64,000 bases of DNA from positions 4,250,001 to 4,314,000 of the forward strand of contig NZ_OY762267.1 in the NCBI RefSeq assembly GCF_963665245.1, written 5' to 3'. The notes beneath the pieces were generated by a model. It ran no database searches. It was not told where the DNA came from and worked only from the letters and a program-made list of their open reading frames with translations. The first letter of the stretch is position 1, and each line of letters begins with the position of its first letter. A program made the position numbers and the translations under genes. Of this stretch, positions 1-9,423 are shown in pieces. The stretch is from an uncultured Paludibaculum sp. (GTDB taxonomy: Bacteria > Acidobacteriota > Terriglobia > Bryobacterales > Bryobacteraceae).

Positions 1-279
1 ATTCTGGCAACCGGGAGCTACATCGGGGAAGGCTTCGATGACTCGCGCTTGGACACGCTATTCCTCGCGATGCCGATCTCGTGGAAGGGGACTCTCCAGC
101 AATACGTGGGGCGGCTTCATCGATTGCACGACAACAAGCGGGTAGTTGAAGTGTACGACTACGTGGACGGGAATCTGCGAATGCTCGCGCGGATGTATGA
201 ACGCCGGCTGAAAGGATACTCGGACATGGGCTACCGGGTTGTGGATTCAGCCGTGCGTCAGCAGGGCTTGCCCATCTGA
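1..279 (+). CDS. DEAD/DEAH-type helicase (restriction-type), C-terminal fragment
   Basis: The reading frame is open from base 1, so the gene starts outside the window. The first visible residues read ILATGSYIGEGFDDSRLDTL, followed by SWKGTLQQYVGRLHR. These match helicase motifs V (ATGxxxxEGFD) and VI (QxxGRxxR) of superfamily 2 ATPases, as found in type I/III restriction helicases and related DEAD/DEAH proteins. Motif VI carries the arginine finger, so this is the end of the second RecA-like domain plus a short tail of about 55 residues. The family is clear, but whether it belongs to a restriction system cannot be told from the fragment. It ends 139 bp before the left inverted repeat of the IS1634-type element and is not itself cut by it. 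Confidence 0.8.
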   Translation: MLATGSYIGEGFDDSRLDTLFLAMPISWKGTLQQYVGRLHRLHDNKRVVEVYDYVDGNLRMLARMYERRLKGYSDMGYRVVDSAVRQQGLPI

Positions 280-418
280 TGGCGCCAGTTGATACGACCA
301 ATTGCTCCAGACTGTCCAGTGGACAGCACAACTCCGGCAAGCTTGAGCAACAGCAAAGACACGGCTGACCAGGAAACCATCCCCTCCCCGTTCGCACAAA
401 GAGGGCAAGTACGGACCG

Positions 419-445
419 TTAGCCGAACCTTCGCAGTTGGGCAGA
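419..445. repeat. Left terminal inverted repeat of the IS1634-type element
   Basis: Begins TTAGCCGAACCTTCGCAGTT and pairs with 2418-2445 on the opposite strand: 20 of the first 21 positions match. It lies beyond the 3' end of the transposase gene. Confidence 0.7.
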
Positions 446-497
446 TCTAGTGCCAGAATGCGCTTTGTTTTCAACAAAGGCACTGCCAAGGTCTCCA

Positions 498-2288
498 CTA
501 CATTTTGAGTTGAGGACAGGGTACGGCCGGGGCAGGCGTCGTGATGCGTGGAGGCGGTTGTTGGGGCAGGACGAGGTTCAGATGATGGAGCAAAATTGCC
601 TGCTCGGGGTTCGGTTCGGTGTAGCGCGGCATGATCAAGCGGCGGCCATCGGTAGTCGGAAAGGACACGTCCAGCATTTGAATACCGGCCAGCTTTTCCA
701 GCACTGCCCGCGGCGTCAGTCCGGGAACATGCATCCGCAGCCGATGCCTCAGCCTCACCGTCAGACAATAGGACAGAAAAGCAACCAGGATGTGCGCGTC
801 CACCCGATGCTCCAGTTGATGGTGGATCGGCCGGATGCCCAGATCGCTCTTCAGACATTTGAACGCCGCTTCGATTTGCGTCAGTTGCACATAGCGATCC
901 CACAACACGGCCGGATCTTCCGCCAGCAGGTTCGTCCGCAGCAGATAGTGGCCGTCACGCAGTTCGGCCTCTTTCAGCTTCGCCTTGTCGAGCTGAAACG
1001 TGAACGTCTCCTTCGTCACTTCCTGGTCCGCCCGAGGCAGGTTGATTTTCACGAATCCGAAAGCCCGTCCCGCATCTGTTTTAGCCGCGCCCACGCGCAT
1101 CAGCAATTGATCCCGCTTCGGGCAACTCCGCCGCATGGCGCGCAACTTCCGCAGCAGCCGCGCCAGTTTCTTCCGCCGCATCGCCATCTCTTTCGCCTGC
1201 CGTCCTTCACTTTTGGCCAGTACGTATAACTCGCCCTCCCGGGCAAACAGCTTCACTTCCACCGACTCGCGAACTTTCTGCCACGGCAGTTCCAGCCACT
1301 GTTTTTCGTACTCGCGGATCTTCGCCCGCGACGTGCCCACCAGATAAAACGTCTCCTGCCGCGTCGTTCGCATTTCCCGCAGCAGAGCCTCGGTCGGGAT
1401 TCCACGGTCCATCAGCCACACCCGCCGTGCTTTGCCGTACAGGCTTTCGATGCGGTCCAGAAAGCCGCGCAACGTCGTCTTCTCCGACGTGTTGCCGGCC
1501 ATGACTTCGTATGCCAACGGAAGTCCCGCCGGCGTCACGATCAGCGCGATCACCACCTGCTTGCAGTCCGGTCGCTTGTCGCGGCTGTAGCCGTATCTGG
1601 CTTTGGGATTCTGTTCGGCTTCGCCTTCCACGTATGTGCTGGTCAGGTCGTACAGCAACAGATCGAATTCCGCATCGAACAGGTCTTTCCAGCGTTGCTG
1701 CAAATGCACGAACAGATCCTGCTTATGTTCCAGCACCCGATCCAGACACCGGTACAGCCGGTCTTTCTCGGCCACCGCAAAGTCCTGGCCCAGCAAAACG
1801 TCCATGGCGCTTTGATCGAACCACTGCCGGTGCAGCCGAAACTCGCTGCCCGGATCGATCAGCCGATTCACCACCAGCAACTCCAGCACCTGCGGCCAGG
1901 CTACGCCTTCACGCCCTCGCGGCAGTTTCCCCGACCAGAACCGATCCAGTTGCAACTGCCGCCACAGTTCGCATCCTAGCCAGCAGTTGCCATAAGGCCG
2001 GGCTCGCTCCAGCTTCATTTCGCTGAGCTTCACCTGTACGCTGTCGATGGCATCGGCGGGAACCGGACGATCTTCCGGAAACAGACTCAGCGGCGTATAT
2101 CGCTGTTGCTCCTCATCAAACACCTCCAGCGTCCTGCGCCATGCTGCTTGCTGGCTGTCGTTGATTTCGCCCAGGTACAACACCTGCCGCTGCGCTACTT
2201 TCCCTGATTGCAGACGCCGGCTCTCCACCACCGTGTAGTACCGGTGTTCCTTCCCGTCCTTGATCCGCGTATTGCTGCGCAGAAACAT
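498..2288 (-). CDS. IS1634-family (IS4 superfamily) transposase
   Basis: A 596-residue DDE transposase of full family length. The N-terminus (SNTRIKDGKEHRYYTVVESR) is the typical IS1634 opening. The catalytic triad can be placed at the Asp of LLYDLTSTY (about residue 215), the Asp of VWLMDRGIPTEAL (about 295) and the Glu of QIEAAFKCLKSDLGIRPIHH (about 475). The segment following the last motif, HQLEHRVDAHILVAFLSY, is also characteristic of this family. The frame is intact, so the enzyme may be active. The stop codon falls inside a 14-bp sequence repeated upstream of the start. It is the only gene between the terminal inverted repeats. Confidence 0.93.
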   Translation of the reverse strand: MFLRSNTRIKDGKEHRYYTVVESRRLQSGKVAQRQVLYLGEINDSQQAAWRRTLEVFDEEQQRYTPLSLFPEDRPVPADAIDSVQVKLSEMKLERARPYGNCWLGCELWRQLQLDRFWSGKLPRGREGVAWPQVLELLVVNRLIDPGSEFRLHRQWFDQSAMDVLLGQDFAVAEKDRLYRCLDRVLEHKQDLFVHLQQRWKDLFDAEFDLLLYDLTSTYVEGEAEQNPKARYGYSRDKRPDCKQVVIALIVTPAGLPLAYEVMAGNTSEKTTLRGFLDRIESLYGKARRVWLMDRGIPTEALLREMRTTRQETFYLVGTSRAKIREYEKQWLELPWQKVRESVEVKLFAREGELYVLAKSEGRQAKEMAMRRKKLARLLRKLRAMRRSCPKRDQLLMRVGAAKTDAGRAFGFVKINLPRADQEVTKETFTFQLDKAKLKEAELRDGHYLLRTNLLAEDPAVLWDRYVQLTQIEAAFKCLKSDLGIRPIHHQLEHRVDAHILVAFLSYCLTVRLRHRLRMHVPGLTPRAVLEKLAGIQMLDVSFPTTDGRRLIMPRYTEPNPEQAILLHHLNLVLPQQPPPRITTPAPAVPCPQLKM

Positions 2289-2417
2289 TCTCAGTCGCAG
2301 AATGCCAGAAACTTACCTGCCTGGATAGAGGGTAGGTCTCCACTACAAGCGCTCACGAAAATGTTTTACTCAAAGCGAAGGGCTTACGTCTGCGATCCGC
2401 CCGAATTTAGTGCGAAA

Positions 2418-2445
2418 TCCGCATCAACTGCGAAGGTTGGGCTAA
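2418..2445. repeat. Right terminal inverted repeat of the IS1634-type element
   Basis: The reverse complement begins TTAGCCCAACCTTCGCAGTT and matches the left end with one mismatch over 21 bases. It lies about 130 bp upstream of the transposase start. Confidence 0.7.
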
Positions 2446-2921
2446 GCCCCTTCGTATCCATAGCTTACCGTAGTGATATTTCAGTTATATCCGTCACAAA
2501 TACCTGCAGCACGAATGCTCGCTACACGACCTTAGGCGTGGGCTCCGCCAAAACCCGAGCTTGTGGCGTATCGGCGACGCGGAAGCTAGGTCTCGGTCAG
2601 CAAGACGGTGCTATCGCTACCTTCAATGGCCAGAAGGCGAGACGACGAACGGCGTGTGCGGTGGCAGGTCAGCAATTGGTCGGCCAGTGTCAAAGTGGCC
2701 TAAATGATAAAGGGCGTGCCTGAATGCGTGTCAATTCGGTCGAAGCTAGCCTGAGGAAGGTCGGCCTGCCATTGCGTACCGGCGAGGATGGATAGCCTTT
2801 ACGGCAAACCGCAAAGTGCACCCAAAGTTGTCACTTCACCAGAACCTCGGGGCAGGTTCGAGCGAGGTCTTTCTCACCTGGGTCTCTTGAAACTGCACCC
2901 ACAAGCGGGCAACCGAGGAGA
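2446..2921. other. No gene recognised
   Basis: About 475 bp between the IS right end and the stop codon of the G8-domain gene. Both strands are broken by stops. I see no convincing gene, hairpin or repeat. Given the adjacent IS it may be decayed DNA. Confidence 0.5.
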
Positions 2922-5900
2922 CTAGGGTCTTACGGGTCGATTTTTTGGGGGTCGGAGGATTGGCAAGCTCGGCTGTGGAACGCTCGGGTAGTAACATTGC
3001 TTCCCGGCGACGACTTCGCTGGCGGCCTGAAAGGCCGTTCTCCACGGCGCGGTGGCCGGAAAACGAACGGGGACCGGCGGCATTCCGGGTTTGAGGCCCG
3101 TCGTGAAGCCCGCGGGCAACGTAATGCCAAAGGCGTAGCAACCGCCCTCCGGACAATCGATATCCCTAGCCGTCCAGCGGGCACAGACCGAGGCGCTTTC
3201 GGCGTACAGGGTGCTCATGGGGTCGAGCGCGCTGGAACACTGACTAGCGGTCCCGTCCCACCGGCAGAACCCGGCCGGGGCGCACTTTCCTTTCGACGCC
3301 GCTGTATAGCTGTCCTGGAACTCGGTGAAGTCCATGTTCACGGTCACTGTCAGCAACCCCGTCGAGGAATCGTAGCGCGGCAGGGGCCATGAGGTGGGCC
3401 AATTGTCACTGCGGGTGAACTTCACCGGTGCAGCCGAGGTGTCCGCCCTGGCCATGAACACATCGGCGGCCGGATTGAATCCGGGACCCACGTAGAACTC
3501 ATAGGTCTGGACAGTGGATGATTTTGCAAACAGCAACATCGTGTAGTAGGTCTGCCCAGGTTGAAAGGTCGAATACTGAGTGGCGCCGCGACTATGCTGC
3601 TGGTCGCTGCTTTGGGTGGTGTCGACGTAGTAGAGTCCATAGTTCACGGTCAACGAACTGCGCTGGGCCGTCGCCTGCCCGCTCATGCGGATACGAGGAG
3701 CCGCGGCCTCCGAAGGCAGGATGTACTGGCGGTAAAGCGGCACGCCGGAACAGGCCGGGCCCGTGCAGTCGACCGACCAATCCACGCAGTTCAGGCCGCA
3801 CTCCGGAATGATCGCCGTCGTGACGTACTCATAGGGACTTGTGGTCGCCGTACCGGGTGGAACGTTGGCCGCCACGTCGGAGGCGCATTGCGGCGTCGCG
3901 AGCGGGCCTTGAAAGAACGGATCCTGGTTCACCGACACGGTATGCACCAGCCCGGTCAACGAGCCGTCGTCATCGCTCAACTCGGTCTGCCGGTCCACAT
4001 CGGTGAAGCCGGTGAACATGGCGGGGTTCCAGTTGCAGTAGCGCCTGGCCGCTTCGGCCGAGTCGGTTTGATACAGGCCATCCGCGGTAAAGGCAGGGCG
4101 GATGAGGTAGTGCCGGATATCGACATCCTCAAAGAAAAGATTTGACGAGTGGAACGCGGGCGGGTAGTAGAAGCCATTCGGCTGCTTCCAGCCGATGGCC
4201 GCGTTGGGCAGGTAGCATTCCCCCTGCGGCGTCTTGGGGACCGCCATCATCCGGGCGTAGAGATAGCGGCTCGCGTCGCAGATGCCTGGCGTCGCATGCG
4301 CCTGGCAGTCTTCCAGCGTCGTGGCAGGGATGCGCAGATAAGCGTTCGATTCCTGATAGGCGGGACCATCGTAGATATTGAACATCCGCTGGTTGATGCC
4401 AAAGTTGCTCATCGGAAAGCTGATGCCCTCCTCGGGCAGCAGGCAGAAGTTCCCCACCATGGCGGGGCTATTCACCTGCGTCGCGCAGCGCAAGGGGGTA
4501 TTCGGATTGATGGGACCCGCGTTCGACGCATAAGGGTTGATGGACGGATCCTGCGCCTGCCCAATAAACGCGGTGTTCTTCACCAGCGCCCAATGCCCGT
4601 CCACGACGTCGGCTTTGGTATAGCCTCCACCGGTCACAAACGTGAGGCCCCCATTCTGCACGTCGCTGATGACACTGTTCACCACCAGGTACCACTGCGG
4701 ACGCAACCATACGGCGGAGTAGTTCGTTTCCGCCCAGTTGAACGACGTGGTGTAGCGATCCAGGACCGTGGCCGTGCAATGATCAGTGGATCCGGACGCA
4801 CACTTCGGCACCTTGTCGCAGTCCTCTCCCTGCAGGCAGAACGTCGCAAAGCGGCCGCCGCCCCCGTCGACCTTCGGATAGTACATGTCCGGATCTTCCA
4901 CGGGATAGGGATTGGGCACCGCCTTCAGTTGCGGACTATTCGCATTCGGATCGGAATTGGCGACCCCGGCGCAGGGGGTTGAGTTGCCGATGGTCTGGAA
5001 CGAGGTCATGGCGGTGGAACAGTAGTTGCCTTCAAAGCGTTTCAGCGGAGTCATCGAGGCCCGGTCCGGACCCTGCTGCATATTGGCGTAGGACTCCCAG
5101 GTCTGGCTGCGGGACGTGCCGCTGTTGGCCATCGGCACCAGCCAGTAGCAGGCGCCGCAGGTACCCGCGCCGGCCGCCATGTTGTAGGCGAAATCGTTGT
5201 ACGCGTTCGTGATCCAGAACACCGCCGGGTGATCAATGTCTGAATGGTAGGGCACATCTTCCTGCTTCTCACTGAAGGCAGGGAAAGGGGCAGCCAGAAT
5301 CCCCGGCACTTTGCGAGGGTTCTGCGGGTTGTCCACCGCTCCGCGAGCCAGGATGCCGATGTTGGAGAAGAATCCGTTGTCGATCTCGGTACCATCCTCG
5401 AGATAGAAGCCGTGGCCGATCGATCTATAGCCGACGTTCCGGCGGAGCGTGACGCCCTGTGTGGCGTGCAGCGTGACCCAGCGGGTCATCGAATCGTGGA
5501 TGGAGCAGTCGGCGATCAGAGTGTCCCGGGGCACGCGCCGCGCGAGATGGAAGTGAATGGGATAGTGGCCCATTCGGCCTCCCTGCCCCAACTGGTAGAA
5601 CTCCACGCCCTGGATGCGCACCGACTGGGCGCCCTGGCGGATGACGGTGTGGCCCCCGAAGTAGTAGCCAGTGGACTCGTCCGGGAAATCATCATCCAGA
5701 GCATCGCCCGCCGAGACGATGCGGATGCTGCGGGACAGCAAGGCCACCGCGGCGCGGGTCTCGGCCTGCCGGTTGTCCGGCCCGATGCCGGCCGGCAGGT
5801 TGCTGAGATCCAGCCTCTGGCCGTTGTGCGGATAGCGGAGATTCTCACGGAGGGTGATCACGGAGCCGGATTCGGTGCTCATGATGCTGTCGATGGTTAC

Positions 5901-6632
5901 CTGTTCAGAATGGCCGGGCAGATAGTCGGTCGTTGTGACGACGATCTGATCTCCTGCCTGCCAGTCGACGGATCGGTCGAGCACGAGTTGGTTGGCACCG
6001 GTAGTCGTGGTCTGGTTCAGGCGCGCCCAACTGGAGCCGGAGTCCGAATCCGCGGCCTCGCCCAGCAGGCTGCCCTTCGCCCCATGGAGAGCCAGGGTGC
6101 CGCCATACGAGACAGCCAACACCTTGTATCCGAAGTACCCCGCCGGGTCGCCCTTGTCGTACATCATCGGCCCGTACGGGTAGAAGTAATCGGTGACGCC
6201 GCCGGGCAGGGACACCTTGCGGCTGCCCGCCGAGTTCCAGGTGTCGTCGTCGACGCCGCAATGGTCGTCGGTTTTGCAGCGGATGCCGGCGCCGGAGGTG
6301 CCCTGGTCGGGGCCGTAGAGGTGGATCGTGAGCCGGCCGCCGGCCTGTCCGATGGGATGGCCGGAGCTGCCGGCCACGAGAGAACTGTTCTTCTCGACGA
6401 GGATCGCCGAGGCCCAGAAGTCGGTCACGGTGTCGCTGAACATCAAGGATCCACCGCTGTGGATATTGACGTTCCCGAAGCGGAAGGTCCCAGCGCCAAC
6501 GGTGCAGGCTCCGGTTACCTCCAGGGACTCGCCCTCGCCGTTTGGTACCGAACCCTGCAAACAGATCGTTTGGCCAAAGACAGGTACGGCCAGCAGAATG
6601 GCCCAGAGGGCCCACTTCGAGCTTGATCCCAT
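2922..6632 (-). CDS. Secreted G8-domain / right-handed beta-helix protein
   Basis: A 1236-residue exported protein. The start chosen is the ATG at 6632, because the following residues (MGSSSKWALWAILLAVPVFG) form a signal peptide; the longer open frame to 6740 would bury it. No strong Shine-Dalgarno is visible. Residues of about 40-110 (VNIHSGGSLMF to the segment ending RLTIHLYGPDQG) fit the G8 domain, which has conserved glycines and lies N-terminal to beta-helices in CEMIP/TMEM2 and fibrocystin-like proteins. From about 350 to 460 there are parallel beta-helix repeats, including IRIQGVEFYQLGQGG and GHGFYLEDGTEIDNGFF, the latter very like CEMIP. The C-terminal third is not recognised. CEMIP proteins take part in hyaluronan turnover; a polysaccharide-related role here is inference only. 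It is a lone minus-strand gene with long flanking gaps. Confidence 0.75.
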   Translation of the reverse strand: MGSSSKWALWAILLAVPVFGQTICLQGSVPNGEGESLEVTGACTVGAGTFRFGNVNIHSGGSLMFSDTVTDFWASAILVEKNSSLVAGSSGHPIGQAGGRLTIHLYGPDQGTSGAGIRCKTDDHCGVDDDTWNSAGSRKVSLPGGVTDYFYPYGPMMYDKGDPAGYFGYKVLAVSYGGTLALHGAKGSLLGEAADSDSGSSWARLNQTTTTGANQLVLDRSVDWQAGDQIVVTTTDYLPGHSEQVTIDSIMSTESGSVITLRENLRYPHNGQRLDLSNLPAGIGPDNRQAETRAAVALLSRSIRIVSAGDALDDDFPDESTGYYFGGHTVIRQGAQSVRIQGVEFYQLGQGGRMGHYPIHFHLARRVPRDTLIADCSIHDSMTRWVTLHATQGVTLRRNVGYRSIGHGFYLEDGTEIDNGFFSNIGILARGAVDNPQNPRKVPGILAAPFPAFSEKQEDVPYHSDIDHPAVFWITNAYNDFAYNMAAGAGTCGACYWLVPMANSGTSRSQTWESYANMQQGPDRASMTPLKRFEGNYCSTAMTSFQTIGNSTPCAGVANSDPNANSPQLKAVPNPYPVEDPDMYYPKVDGGGGRFATFCLQGEDCDKVPKCASGSTDHCTATVLDRYTTSFNWAETNYSAVWLRPQWYLVVNSVISDVQNGGLTFVTGGGYTKADVVDGHWALVKNTAFIGQAQDPSINPYASNAGPINPNTPLRCATQVNSPAMVGNFCLLPEEGISFPMSNFGINQRMFNIYDGPAYQESNAYLRIPATTLEDCQAHATPGICDASRYLYARMMAVPKTPQGECYLPNAAIGWKQPNGFYYPPAFHSSNLFFEDVDIRHYLIRPAFTADGLYQTDSAEAARRYCNWNPAMFTGFTDVDRQTELSDDDGSLTGLVHTVSVNQDPFFQGPLATPQCASDVAANVPPGTATTSPYEYVTTAIIPECGLNCVDWSVDCTGPACSGVPLYRQYILPSEAAAPRIRMSGQATAQRSSLTVNYGLYYVDTTQSSDQQHSRGATQYSTFQPGQTYYTMLLFAKSSTVQTYEFYVGPGFNPAADVFMARADTSAAPVKFTRSDNWPTSWPLPRYDSSTGLLTVTVNMDFTEFQDSYTAASKGKCAPAGFCRWDGTASQCSSALDPMSTLYAESASVCARWTARDIDCPEGGCYAFGITLPAGFTTGLKPGMPPVPVRFPATAPWRTAFQAASEVVAGKQCYYPSVPQPSLPILRPPKNRPVRP

Positions 6633-7091
6633 ATCGAAACAGGGGGCAGTGGTGGCGCGGAATTGATCAGTTGAGATACGGATTTTCTGTCCGGATCCCA
6701 ATGTCACAATCGCGAGCCGTGCTGGGAGATGGCGGCACACGGATGAGACTTAGCATCCGTTGCCAAACTCCGCTTCTGGAGGGTATCGGCGCCTCCGCGA
6801 TTGGCGAGGAAGACATTCCTCATTACTGATCGGATCGATGGCGAAGGAGATCTGGCAACAGACTGGCGGGCCCGAACATGTCAAACCGAACACGGCCACC
6901 ACACCTCCGAGTCGCGTGCAATCTGGAAGCCACATTCAAAGACAACATGCCCGACCTGCCGTTTCCCGCGAGTACGGATTGTTGTCCATCCGGTGGCGGA
7001 CTGGGCCGAACGCAGCCCAGTCCGCCCAGGGGGCGCCTGCGGTGCAGATTGTCTCTCCGGCACCGCGAACTCCAGGAGAGGCAATCGGCGA
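6633..7091. other. Intergenic region, no gene recognised
   Basis: About 460 bp between two minus-strand genes. It must hold the promoter of the G8-domain gene, but I cannot pick out a convincing -35/-10 pair. Open frames here look like chance frames in GC-rich DNA. Confidence 0.5.
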
Positions 7092-8504
7092 CTAGAAGTT
7101 CATCGGGAAGAGAATGTTGAGCCCCGTCCGCGGGTTGGGCACGCCGACATTGTTGAGTAGGTAGCTGTACTCAGGCATGCGGGCCAGTTGCTCGTCGGCG
7201 TCTGGAATCCAGAGTGCCCCCTGATAGCGAGAGCCCGAGTGAACCGTCCGGGGCATTGCAATCTCCACGGATGTGGACCCTTGCCCGTTCACGGCCGCCA
7301 ACTGACGCAGGTCGCAGGAGATTGGAACTGGCGTGAATATCGACGAGTCCACAGCGTTGCCATCTGCGTCGACGAGGACAAAGTACATAGGCTTGGGGCT
7401 GAACAGTCTGGAATATCCGGTGTTCCGGAAAGCCAGGGTGAGTGTGCTCGTGCTGCCCTGGAGGAATGGCCGGTCCAAAGAGGCACGCACCAGCGAGATG
7501 GCCGGGCCAACTCTGTTCATGAGGCTCGGATAGCAGGACTGCGAGCTCAGAAAGTCCATGTGGAAACCGATGTTAATCATGTTCAGATGGAGCCTGGTCG
7601 AGTAGGCAACGAAGGCCGCGCAATTCTGTGTGGCCGGATCCAGACCGCCGACTTCGCCGCTGAAGGGAACAATGTCACTGCGCTGCGCCGCGAAGCTTTT
7701 GAGTTCGTCCGCTGTCCACTTCCCGTTGTCCCAAGGATGCGAGATCCAGGTACCAGCATCATCGCCCGTTGCGTAGTGATCGTCATGAATGCCCCAGTAA
7801 GGGGTCGAGCCTAGTTCCCAACTGAGGATGTTGGCAGGCTGCCTGTTCAGCATGAACGTTGCATCCCCAAAGGCATGCTGCTCAGCCTGCATAATCTGCT
7901 GCATGTTGGATTGGGTGTTGTTGCCGTAAGTGGAGTCGTGACCTTCTCCCCAGAAGCCGATGAAGCCCTGGTTCATCGCATAGATGATGGGCTTGTACTT
8001 CTGAACCAGAGGCGCCAGGCTCTGAATATCCTGGAGGATTACGTCGAGCGGTGCGTCGTCGCCGGGGCCGTGGTTGTAGGCGAAACGCAGAACGATCTTG
8101 ACGCGGGCTTGCACCGCCTTGGCCAACGCATCATCGATCTTCTGAACGTCTTCGGCGGAGATTGGTTTGGGGTTGGGATTCGTGGCGCTGCAGGAGTTGT
8201 AATCGATGCCGACCGGGTTCAGGCAGATGTAGGTGTGGATCAGGCGCATCGGACCGACGTTGAAAGGCTGGCCGTCTAGGGTGTAGGACTGAATGTGGCT
8301 TTGCAGTTGCTCTACGCTCATGGTCATCAGATCGAGGTGGGCCCACGGTCCGCCGTCACGATTCAGAACAGTCTGCGGCGCCTGCTGGTAACTTCGCTCC
8401 ATGGCATAGTCAGCTGCGTACACCGCAGGCGTTGCCACGGAAGTGGCGACAGCGATTGCAAGACCCAGTACGGAGCGGAGTCTGGGGGAGTGGTAGAGCC
8501 GCAT
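7092..8504 (-). CDS. Secreted DUF4874/DUF4832 protein
   Basis: A 470-residue protein with a signal peptide of about 30 residues ending VATPAVYA. The start has a strong ribosome site, GAGGAGG, 8 bases upstream. The N-terminal half (AMERSYQQAPQTVLNRDGGP, then a TIM-barrel-like stretch with KIVLRFAYNHGPGDDAP and YAMNQGFIGFWGEGHDS) fits DUF4874. The second half (PFSGEVGGLDPATQNCAAFV, then a C-terminal beta-rich region beginning LTLAFRNTGYSRLFSPKP) fits DUF4832. These two domains normally occur together in bacterial proteins thought, from fold, to be glycoside-hydrolase-like; no activity is established to my knowledge. Glu and Asp residues in the barrel strands are candidates for catalysis. It stands alone. 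Confidence 0.75.
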   Translation of the reverse strand: MRLYHSPRLRSVLGLAIAVATSVATPAVYAADYAMERSYQQAPQTVLNRDGGPWAHLDLMTMSVEQLQSHIQSYTLDGQPFNVGPMRLIHTYICLNPVGIDYNSCSATNPNPKPISAEDVQKIDDALAKAVQARVKIVLRFAYNHGPGDDAPLDVILQDIQSLAPLVQKYKPIIYAMNQGFIGFWGEGHDSTYGNNTQSNMQQIMQAEQHAFGDATFMLNRQPANILSWELGSTPYWGIHDDHYATGDDAGTWISHPWDNGKWTADELKSFAAQRSDIVPFSGEVGGLDPATQNCAAFVAYSTRLHLNMINIGFHMDFLSSQSCYPSLMNRVGPAISLVRASLDRPFLQGSTSTLTLAFRNTGYSRLFSPKPMYFVLVDADGNAVDSSIFTPVPISCDLRQLAAVNGQGSTSVEIAMPRTVHSGSRYQGALWIPDADEQLARMPEYSYLLNNVGVPNPRTGLNILFPMNF

Positions 8505-8767
8505 TAGGGGGCCTCCTCGATCAAGTTAAGGCGTTTCATTAAAGAAGGGGCGTTCGAGCAGAGAAACTTATCAGCTATCTGGTCGACGAGCTCACGTAAC
8601 CGCCTAACCTCTGCCGTTCGTGAGGCCTAACGGCTGTTCCGGACGATGCCGGCTCGCCCCGTTCGCTGCCGGTCGACGCAAGGTAGCGCCGCAAGCGCGC
8701 CGGCTCGTGGAAATGTCAAGGCGATCCTCCACCAAGTTATCCTGACGCCAGCCAATTGTCGAGAGGG

Positions 8768-9226
8768 TCAGGGCTTGACGCGGGCACTTACCATTACAGA
8801 CAGATTCTTCTTCATAACCTTTAGCCGCAGACGTCCGGCATCGGAGCCCTCGATGAGCCGCTCGATGCTGATGAGAAACTCCGGCAGATTCATCTTTCTG
8901 CGAAGCCCCCCCAGAAAGGGCTGAATCTTCGCGTACTGAAAGTACATCTCCTGGCAGGTGTCGTAAACGAGTTCAGAATTGAGTGCGCCGCTTGCGACGA
9001 AGGCCGCCACCATATCCCAATAGCCATACACCTGAAGTACAAAAGCGCTTTCCTTCGTGCCGGCTGACACAATCTCGAAGAGCTCGTCGGTAGATTGAGG
9101 AAGGAACCTTCCTCCAATATAGGACCGGGCTTCCCGCATCACGGTTTCTCTGCGGAGGTCGTAGAGTTTCAGGATCAGTTCCGCTTGGCGGTTTGGATCA
9201 CGATCGGATTGTTTGCGTGTTTTCAT
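8768..9226 (-). CDS. Hypothetical protein, 152 aa
   Basis: A cytoplasmic-looking, mostly helical protein with no signal peptide or membrane segment. The N-terminus is charged (MKTRKQSDRDPNRQAELILK), followed by a region rich in Tyr/Phe (YGYWDMVAAFVASGALNSEL, then YDTCQEMYFQYAKIQPFLGG). The general pattern of a helix with YWD/FVASG and a following YFxxY helix recalls DUF4760-like membrane-associated proteins, but I would not assign it. There is no clear Shine-Dalgarno. It is separated by 260 bp from the DUF4832 gene and by 197 bp from the GH64-like gene, both on the same strand. Confidence 0.6.
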   Translation of the reverse strand: MKTRKQSDRDPNRQAELILKLYDLRRETVMREARSYIGGRFLPQSTDELFEIVSAGTKESAFVLQVYGYWDMVAAFVASGALNSELVYDTCQEMYFQYAKIQPFLGGLRRKMNLPEFLISIERLIEGSDAGRLRLKVMKKNLSVMVSARVKP

Positions 9227-9423
9227 ATCAATCGGCAGGTCTGTTCGAAAGATTGTCGTGCACTCCGATTCAGCCAGGGGAGTGAAGGCGGACTAAGGGT
9301 TGACCATGCACGGAGGTCCTCCTCGCGCTGGTTGTCCAAGCCAAACGCTGACCCACGGCAATGCGAAACCCCGCCGGCCTTCGTGAACGGTCCGGCAGGG
9401 CTCGCTTGTTCTTGATTGAGCGC

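Larger units (their letters stand above)
419..2445 (-). mobile_element. IS1634-type insertion sequence, about 2.0 kb
   Basis: The single transposase gene is bracketed by imperfect terminal inverted repeats. The left end (419-445) and the reverse complement of the right end (2418-2445) share TTAGCC, one mismatch, then AACCTTCGCAGTTG, with weaker similarity further in. I found no matching target duplication of 4-8 bp next to these ends, so the exact outer limits may be off by a few bases or the duplication has decayed. Inside the element a 14-bp direct repeat (AGGTCTCCACTACA) lies at 489-502, overlapping the transposase stop codon, and at 2334-2347, upstream of its start. Confidence 0.75.

Noticed and set aside
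449..484. Hairpin AGTGCC...CTTTGTT-TTC-AACAAAG-GCACT near the IS left end
   Set aside because: It has an 8-base internal bulge and no T-tract, and lies inside the IS inverted-repeat region; not called as a terminator.
450..1229. Long plus-strand open frames opposite the IS1634 transposase
   Set aside because: They lie antisense to a clear transposase, lack ribosome sites and have low-complexity Arg/Pro-rich translations typical of GC-rich shadow frames.
489..2347. The 14-bp direct repeat as the target duplication of the IS1634-type element
   Set aside because: True terminal inverted repeats were found further out (419-445 and 2418-2445), so the repeat is internal to the element.
5244..6626. 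A 460-aa plus-strand frame within the G8-domain gene
   Set aside because: Antisense to a protein with signal peptide and recognised domains; no family features in the translation.
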